A model generated the notes under the pieces. That model was not told where the DNA came from, did no database searches, and saw only the letters and a program-made list of their open reading frames with translations. The position numbers and the translations under genes are program-made. A stretch of 64,000 nt of DNA from NCBI RefSeq assembly GCF_040214835.1, contig NZ_CP157874.1:934001-998000 (forward strand), given 5' to 3'. Of the stretch, positions 58,525-64,000 are shown in pieces; position 1 is the first letter of the stretch, and each line of letters begins with the position of its first letter. Origin of the DNA: Pseudomonas asiatica (GTDB lineage: Bacteria; Pseudomonadota; Gammaproteobacteria; Pseudomonadales; Pseudomonadaceae).

Positions 58525-58632
58525 ATTCAGGTTTTTTTCCGCTCGTTCGTCTTCCCCGCCAGCTGCAACTGCCAAGCATTTCCATTTGCATGCGGTTGGC
58601 GTTTATTCCGTATTCCAGGAAGTTTCGACGAC

Positions 58633-61062
58633 GTGAACAACAACAAGCCCTTCCCACGCTTCCGCGCCCTGGCGCTGGCCCTGGCGGTCAGCGCCGTGGC
58701 CGTCAACAGCCAGGCCGCAGAGGCCGGCAGCATCATCCAGATCCAGGCCCAACCCTTGGCTTCGGCGCTGAACCAGCTGGGCCAGCAGACCAGCCTGCAA
58801 CTGTTCTTCAGCCCCGAGCTGGTGGCCGGCAAGCAGGCCCCGGCGGTGTCCGGCCAGCTGGCGCCCGAGCAGGCGCTGCAGCAGCTGCTGCAAGGCAGCG
58901 GCCTGACCTACGAGATGTCCCAGGGCACCGTGGTGGTCAAGCCGGCCCAGGCCGATGGCACCCTCACCACCGGCAGCCTGGAGCTGGCGCCCACCGACAT
59001 CAAGGTGGTGGGTGACTGGCTGGGCGATGCCCAGCAGAGCGTGGTGCAGAACCACCCCGGCGCGCGCACCGTGGTACGCCGCGAGGCGATGGTGGAGAAG
59101 GGCGCAATGAACGTGCGCGACGTGCTGCGCGGCATCCCGGGCGTGCAGGTGCAGGACTCCAACGGCACCGGCGGCAGCGACCTGTCGCTGAACGTGGGTG
59201 TTCGCGGCCTGACTTCGCGCCTGTCGCCACGCTCCACGGTGCTGATCGACGGCATCCCGGCCGCCTTCGCGCCCTATGGCCAGCCGCAGCTGTCGATGGC
59301 GCCGATTTCCTCGGGCAACCTCGACAGCATCGACGTGGTGCGTGGCGCCGGTTCCGTGCGCTATGGCCCGCAGAACGTCGGCGGGGTGATCAACTTCGTT
59401 ACCCGGGCTATCCCGGAGAAGGCCTCGGCCGAGCTGTCCACCACCCTGGAAACCTCCCAGCATGGTGGCTGGAAACACACCGAGTCGGCCTTCGTCGGCG
59501 GCACGGCGGACAACGGCATGGGCGTGGCGCTGCTGTACACCGGGGTGAATGGCAACGGCTACCGTGAAAGCAACAACGGCAACGACATCGACGACGTCAT
59601 CCTCAAGACCCACTGGGCGCCGACCGACGTTGACGAGTTCTGGCTCAACTTCCACTACTACGACGGCCGTGCCGACATGCCCGGCGGCCTGACCCAGGCG
59701 CAATACGACAGCAACCCGTACCAGTCGCTGCGCGACTACGACTACTTCGCCGGCCGGCGCAAGGACGTGTCGTTCAAGTGGCAGCGGCAGCTCGACGACG
59801 CCACCCAGTTCGAATTGCTGACCTACTACACCGACAGCTTCCGCGGCAGCGCCATTGCCTCGCGCGACATGAAGACCCTGTCGTCGTACCCGCGCAACTA
59901 CCATACCTTTGCCATCGAACCGCGGCTGTCGCGGATCTTCTTCGCCGGCCCGACCACCCAGGAAGTCAGCGTGGGTTACCGCTACCTGAAGGAAGCGATG
60001 CGTGAGCAGTCGACCCGCCTGGCGCTGATCGACAACGTGCCGACGCCGACCCCGACCTCCGACGGCCATGTGTTCCAGGACCGCAGCGGTGGTACCGAGG
60101 CCAGTGCCTACTACATCGACGACAAGATCGACGTGGGTAACTGGACCATCACCCCAGGTATCCGCTTCGAGCATATCAACACCGACTGGCGTGACCGCCC
60201 GGTGCTCGGTGCCAACGGCCAGCCGGTGCCGGAGAAGAAACGCAGCATCACCAGCAACGAGCCACTGCCGGCGCTGAGCGTGATGTACCACATCTCCGAT
60301 GCGTGGAAGGTGTTCGCCAACTACGAGACCTCGTTCGGTAGCCTGCAGTACTTCCAGCTGGGCCAGGGTGGTACTGGCAACAGCACCGCCAATGGCCTGG
60401 AGCCGGAAAAGGCCAAGACCTACGAGATCGGTACCCGCTATGACAATGGCGGCTTTGCCGGTGAGCTGACGGCGTTCTACATCGACTTCGATGACGAACT
60501 GCAGTACATCAGCAACGATGTGGGCTGGACCAACCTCGGCGCGACCAAGCACCAGGGTATCGAGGCCTCGGTGCGCTATGACCTGGACGGGCTGGACCCG
60601 CGCCTGGAAGGGCTGTCGGTGAGCGGTGGCTACACCTATACCCGCGCTACTTATGAAGGGGACATTCCTGGCTTCGAGGGCCGTGACCTGCCGTTCTATT
60701 CACGCCAGGTGGCTACTGCCGGGGTGCGTTACGCGGTAAACCACTGGACCTGGAACCTGGATGCCTACGCCCAATCCAAGCAGCGCGCTCCGGGTACCGG
60801 GATCAATGCCGATGGCAGCTTCAACGGCGATTACATCACCGAGCCGAGTGCGGATGGGCAGTTTGGCGACATCCCGGGTTATGTGACCTGGCATGCCCGT
60901 GGCGGGTATGAGTTCGGGCCACAGATGTCCAACCTGAAGCTGGCGGCGGGGGTGAAGAACCTGTTCGACAAGCAGTACTTCACCCGCTCCAGCGACAACA
61001 ATGCTGGCATCTATGTGGGTGAGCCGCGGACCTTCTATGTGCAGGCCAGTGTAGGGTTCTGA
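58633..61062 (+). CDS. FecA-type TonB-dependent receptor with signalling domain
   Basis: 809 residues from GTG 58633. Signal peptide ends near NSQAAEA. STN signalling domain (IQIQAQPLASALNQLGQQTS, then LQQLLQGSGLTYEMS), plug (VLRGIPGVQVQDSNGTGGSD, then RSTVLIDGIPAAFAPYGQPQ), and a barrel ending in YVQASVGF. Binding of the cognate siderophore would release the sigma factor. It sits 108 bases after the anti-sigma gene. The ligand is not deducible; the order sigma-anti-sigma-receptor matches FecIRA, with ferric dicitrate being one possibility. Confidence 0.92.
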   Translation: MNNNKPFPRFRALALALAVSAVAVNSQAAEAGSIIQIQAQPLASALNQLGQQTSLQLFFSPELVAGKQAPAVSGQLAPEQALQQLLQGSGLTYEMSQGTVVVKPAQADGTLTTGSLELAPTDIKVVGDWLGDAQQSVVQNHPGARTVVRREAMVEKGAMNVRDVLRGIPGVQVQDSNGTGGSDLSLNVGVRGLTSRLSPRSTVLIDGIPAAFAPYGQPQLSMAPISSGNLDSIDVVRGAGSVRYGPQNVGGVINFVTRAIPEKASAELSTTLETSQHGGWKHTESAFVGGTADNGMGVALLYTGVNGNGYRESNNGNDIDDVILKTHWAPTDVDEFWLNFHYYDGRADMPGGLTQAQYDSNPYQSLRDYDYFAGRRKDVSFKWQRQLDDATQFELLTYYTDSFRGSAIASRDMKTLSSYPRNYHTFAIEPRLSRIFFAGPTTQEVSVGYRYLKEAMREQSTRLALIDNVPTPTPTSDGHVFQDRSGGTEASAYYIDDKIDVGNWTITPGIRFEHINTDWRDRPVLGANGQPVPEKKRSITSNEPLPALSVMYHISDAWKVFANYETSFGSLQYFQLGQGGTGNSTANGLEPEKAKTYEIGTRYDNGGFAGELTAFYIDFDDELQYISNDVGWTNLGATKHQGIEASVRYDLDGLDPRLEGLSVSGGYTYTRATYEGDIPGFEGRDLPFYSRQVATAGVRYAVNHWTWNLDAYAQSKQRAPGTGINADGSFNGDYITEPSADGQFGDIPGYVTWHARGGYEFGPQMSNLKLAAGVKNLFDKQYFTRSSDNNAGIYVGEPRTFYVQASVGF

Positions 61063-61075
61063 CATCGCGTCGCCT

Positions 61076-61168
61076 GCTTCGCGGGTGAACCCGCTCCCAC
61101 AGGTACCGCGCAGGTCTTTAGCCTTGCATCGACCCTGTGGGAGCGGGTTTACCCGCGAAGAGGCCGGC
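61076..61168. repeat. Inverted REP pair, GCGGGTTTACCCGC class
   Basis: TTCGCGGGTGAACCCGCTCC and GGAGCGGGTTTACCCGCGAA directly after the receptor stop. Confidence 0.92.
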
Positions 61169-61203
61169 ACAGGCAATCCATTACTTGGGTTTTGAGCCTA
61201 GAT

Positions 61204-61310
61204 TGCCGGGGCCGCTTTGCGGCCCATCGCGACACAAGGCCGCTCCTACACAGGAACGCGATCTGCTGTAGGAGCGGCCTTGCGTCGCGAAAGGGGCGCA
61301 GCGCGCCCCC
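61204..61310. repeat. Inverted REP pair, GGCCTTGTGTCGCGA class
   Basis: GCGACACAAGGCCGCTCCTA and TAGGAGCGGCCTTGCGTCGC, next to the pair at 61076-61168. This gap (61063-61315) holds both REP classes side by side and no gene. Confidence 0.9.
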
Positions 61311-61315
61311 GGCGT

Positions 61316-62473
61316 TTACGAAATTACCGCCTCGGCCGGCGAGACAATGCTGGTCTTGGCCCCCCGCGAGCGCCCCGAACTCAGGTACGCCGCAATCGAC
61401 TCCTGCGTCACCTCGCCCAGGAACACCTGCTCGGCATCCAGCACCGGCAGCCACGCCCGGTTGAACTCGTACATCCGCGACAACAGGATGCGTAAATGCT
61501 CGTCATGCGACGCCGTGGCATTGAACGGCCGCAGGAAGTCGCCACAAGTCCCTTGCTGGCGATGCATGTCACGCCGGCGCACGTAGCCCAGTGCCTTGTT
61601 CTGCGCATCGGTCACCACCACGTAGCGGCGGTCGTGCTCGTCCAGCAGTTCCAGCGCATCGCTCACCGGCGTCTGCGGGCTTACCGATGGCGCGTTGTCT
61701 GCCGCATCCTCCGCACGCACCAGCAGCAGGCGCTTGAGGGTGCTGTCCTGGCCGACGAAGTTGCTGACGAACTCGTCCGCCGGGTGCGCCAGCAAGGTGT
61801 CCGGGTGGTCCAGCTGCAACAGCTTGCCGGCGCGGAAGATGGCGATCTTGTCGCCCAGCTTGATGGCTTCGTCGATGTCATGGCTGACCATGATCACGGT
61901 CTTGTTCAAGGCCCGCTGCATCTCGAAGAACTCGTTCTGGATCATCTCGCGGTTGATCGGGTCGACCGCGCCGAACGGCTCGTCCATCAGCAGCACCGGC
62001 GCTTCCGCCGCCAAGGCGCGGATCACGCCGATACGCTGCTGCTGTCCGCCGGACAGCTCGCGCGGGTAGCGCTGCAGGTACTGCTTGGGCTCCAGCTTGA
62101 TCATGTGCATCAGTTCGCGGGCGCGTTCATGGCACTTCTGTTTGTCCCAGCCGAGCAGGCGCGGCACCACGGTGATGTTCTCCTCGATGGTCATGTTGGG
62201 GAACAGGCCGATCTGCTGGATGACATAGCCGATGTGCCGGCGCAGGGTGACCTCGTCCAGCCCGGTGGTGTCTTCGCCATTGATGAACACCTGGCCGGAA
62301 GTGGGCGTGATCAGGCGGTTGATCATTTTCAGGGTAGTGCTCTTGCCGCAGCCCGAGGGGCCGAGGAATACGCAGATTTCCCCTTCGTTGACGGTGAGGC
62401 TTACCGAGTCGACGGCTTTGACGTCCTTGCCGTTGACGTTGAAGGTTTTGCTGAGGTTCTTCAGTTCGATCAT
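61316..62473 (-). CDS. Osmoprotectant ABC transporter ATP-binding protein (OpuCA-like)
   Basis: 385 residues. ABC ATPase motifs: Walker A LGPSGCGKSTT, signature LSGGQQQRIGVIRAL, Walker B VLLMDEPFGAVDP. Two CBS domains fill the C-terminus (SDALELLDEHDRRYVVVTDA; LRILLSRMYEFNRAWLPVLD), where ionic strength may be sensed. It is the last gene of a minus-strand operon for import of glycine betaine, carnitine or choline; overlaps the permease by 4 bases. Confidence 0.9.
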   Translation of the reverse strand: MIELKNLSKTFNVNGKDVKAVDSVSLTVNEGEICVFLGPSGCGKSTTLKMINRLITPTSGQVFINGEDTTGLDEVTLRRHIGYVIQQIGLFPNMTIEENITVVPRLLGWDKQKCHERARELMHMIKLEPKQYLQRYPRELSGGQQQRIGVIRALAAEAPVLLMDEPFGAVDPINREMIQNEFFEMQRALNKTVIMVSHDIDEAIKLGDKIAIFRAGKLLQLDHPDTLLAHPADEFVSNFVGQDSTLKRLLLVRAEDAADNAPSVSPQTPVSDALELLDEHDRRYVVVTDAQNKALGYVRRRDMHRQQGTCGDFLRPFNATASHDEHLRILLSRMYEFNRAWLPVLDAEQVFLGEVTQESIAAYLSSGRSRGAKTSIVSPAEAVIS

Positions 62474-63123
62474 GAGCGCAGTCCTTCTGGAGTCAGGGCA
62501 CGTTGCAGGGTTTGCAGGAGCAGGTCGGCGATGATCGCCAGCAGGCTGACCAGCACGGCGCCGACCAGCAGCATCGACATGTCGCTGCGGCTGATGGAGG
62601 TGAGGATGAGCACGCCAAGGCCGCCGGCGCCGATGGTGGCGGCGATGGTCATCACGCCGATGTTCATCACCACGGCGGTGCGCACGCCGGCGAGGATCAC
62701 CGGCACGGCGATGGGCAGTTCGACCATGCGCAGGCGCTGGCCGAAGGTCATGCCGATGCCACGCGCGGCTTCACGGATGCCGGGTTCGACGTTGGTCAGC
62801 GCCAGGTAGGTGTTGCGCATGATCGGCAGCAGTGAGTAGAGAAACACCGCAGTGATCGCCGGCAGCGGCCCGAGGCCCTGGCCGAACTTGGAGTAGAACG
62901 GCAGAAGCAGGCCGAACAGGGCGATCGAGGGGATGGTCAGCAACACTGTGGCGCTGGCCTGCAATGGGCCGGCGACGGCCGGGAAGCGGGTCATCAGGAT
63001 GCCCAGCGGTACGCCGACGATGATCGCCAGGCCCACGGCGACGCCGACCAGCATGATGTGCTGCCAGGTCAGTTGCAGCACCTGGGCCCAGTCCAGATGG
63101 TTGAAGGTATCGATCAGGTTCAT
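62470..63123 (-). CDS. Osmoprotectant ABC transporter permease (OpuCB-like)
   Basis: 217-residue permease with about six spans and the EAA loop NVEPGIREAARGIGMTFGQR, then the SIGAGGLG-like motif ATIGAGGLGVLILTS. It overlaps the ATPase gene downstream and the binding-protein gene upstream by 4 bases each, so all are one operon. Confidence 0.9.
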   Translation of the reverse strand: MNLIDTFNHLDWAQVLQLTWQHIMLVGVAVGLAIIVGVPLGILMTRFPAVAGPLQASATVLLTIPSIALFGLLLPFYSKFGQGLGPLPAITAVFLYSLLPIMRNTYLALTNVEPGIREAARGIGMTFGQRLRMVELPIAVPVILAGVRTAVVMNIGVMTIAATIGAGGLGVLILTSISRSDMSMLLVGAVLVSLLAIIADLLLQTLQRALTPEGLRS

Positions 63124-64000
63124 GGCTGGCCCTCGCTGTTCAGTGGGTGCTCACGCAGGAAGGTGGCGGCCACGGCAGTCGGGTTCTGGTGCTCGACATC
63201 GACCTTGGCGTTGAGCTGGCGCATGGTTGCGTCATCCAACTGTTCGGCCAGTGGCTTGAGCAGGCCGGCCAGCTGCGGGTTGGCGTCGAGCACAGCTTTG
63301 CGCACCACCGGCGCGGCGGTGTAGTCGGGGAAGTAGTGCTTGTCGTCCTCCAGCAGCTTGAGGTCGAAGGCGTTCAGGCGGCCGTCGGTGGTGTACACCA
63401 GCCCGGCGAACACCTGGTTGTTGCGCATCGCGGTGTACACCAGGCCGCCGTCCATCTGGCGGATATTGCGGCGGTCCAGTGGCAGGCCGTACATCTCGCG
63501 CAGGCCGACCAGGCCATCGGGGCGGTTGGCGAACTCGGTGTCCAGCGCCACCAGGTGGTTGCGGTGGCTTTCGTCACGCAGTATCTGGTTGAGGTCGCTG
63601 ATCGAGTTGATCTGCGGATAAGCCTCGGCGATCTGCTTGGGCAGGCCCAGCGCGTAGGTGTTGCTGAACTTCGACGGGGTCAGCCAGATCAGGTCCTTCT
63701 TCGCATCCAGCGCCTTCACCCTGGCGAAGGTGGCCTCGGCACTGGGCATGCGCTCGTCGATATGGTTGTACGACACCAGCGACACGCCGGTGTATTCCCA
63801 CATCAGGTCGAGCTGGCCGGTTTCCTGGGCCTGGCGCGCGATATTGCTGCCAAGGCCGGTGGTGACGCGCACGTCATAGCCGTTGGCGCGCAGGTATTGC
63901 GCGGTGATTTCGGCGAGTACGGTCTGTTCGGTGAACACCCGCGCGCCGATGCGGATCAGTGGTTTGTCCGCCGCCTGGGCAAATCCTGCGAACAGCAGGG
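63120..64000 (-). CDS. Osmoprotectant ABC transporter binding protein, N-terminus beyond the window
   Basis: The frame is open to the right edge. The visible end of the signal peptide (LLFAGFAQAADKP) starts only a few residues from the edge, so most of the protein is present. KPLIRIGARVFTEQTVLAEI, then YTGVSLVSYNH and the QINSISDLNQIL region are typical of OpuCC/OsmX-type proteins for quaternary amines. First visible gene of the operon reading leftwards. Confidence 0.9.
   Translation of the reverse strand, partial: LLFAGFAQAADKPLIRIGARVFTEQTVLAEITAQYLRANGYDVRVTTGLGSNIARQAQETGQLDLMWEYTGVSLVSYNHIDERMPSAEATFARVKALDAKKDLIWLTPSKFSNTYALGLPKQIAEAYPQINSISDLNQILRDESHRNHLVALDTEFANRPDGLVGLREMYGLPLDRRNIRQMDGGLVYTAMRNNQVFAGLVYTTDGRLNAFDLKLLEDDKHYFPDYTAAPVVRKAVLDANPQLAGLLKPLAEQLDDATMRQLNAKVDVEHQNPTAVAATFLREHPLNSEGQP

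Overview
The window is a stretch of a high-GC gammaproteobacterial chromosome and almost certainly comes from the Pseudomonas putida group. The gene order (cyoABCDE, queA-tgt-yajC-secDF, suhB, trmJ-cysE-iscRSUA-hscBA-fdx-iscX-ndk, rlmN-pilW-rodZ-ispG-hisS-yfgM-bamB-der, a piu-type iron cluster, speC, fecIR with a TonB receptor, an opuC-type transporter) is the order I know from that group. The many intergenic repeats carry the P. putida REP core (an inverted GCGGGT...ACCCGC next to CCTGTGGGAGC). Both ends of the window cut through genes: cyoA on the left and an osmoprotectant-binding protein on the right.

Layout. 1-4,358: the cytochrome bo3 quinol oxidase operon with its heme O synthase, closed by a strong terminator. 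4,649-10,120: an alanine-type aminotransferase, a GxSxG hydrolase-like protein, a cysteine-cluster protein, a structured leader in front of two small Pseudomonas-type proteins, a GNAT acetyltransferase, a membrane protein and the tail of a broken LprI-like gene. 10,251-15,778: a selenium locus, with mnmH-selD on the minus strand and a four-gene ABC importer (putative selenate) divergent from it. 15,918-20,666: a bestrophin-like channel, an orphan antitoxin-like gene, a periplasmic amino-acid-binding protein with a D-amino-acid dehydrogenase, and a divergent LysR regulator. 20,716-28,012: tRNA-Leu(CAA), tRNA-queuosine synthesis, the Sec accessory proteins, a glycine-zipper protein and suhB.

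28,164-44,767 is a long housekeeping run: tRNA methylation, serine acetyltransferase, the complete ISC iron-sulfur operon with an IscR-type site over the iscR promoter, ndk, rlmN, pilus and cell-shape proteins, isoprenoid synthesis, histidyl-tRNA synthetase, outer-membrane assembly and the GTPase Der. At 44,935-46,319 a visibly AT-richer insertion carries an orphan RHS-core protein with a variable C-terminus. It is flanked by imperfect 63-bp direct repeats. 46,425-48,352 holds an aminotransferase/omega-amidase pair.

48,482-61,062 is mostly about iron: a PepSY-flavodoxin reductase (PiuB-like), a TonB siderophore receptor (PiuA/Fiu-like), PiuC, a Sel1 protein, then (after speC) an ECF sigma/anti-sigma/FecA-type receptor set. 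Fur-like sites precede the iron genes. The window ends in a minus-strand glycine-betaine/choline-type ABC transporter.

Most of the region is conserved core genome. The parts that are not fully explained are the RHS insertion, the structured RNA-like leader at 7,960-8,125, the GxSxG protein at 6,073-7,200, and the two classes of REP pairs found in most gaps without operon coupling.
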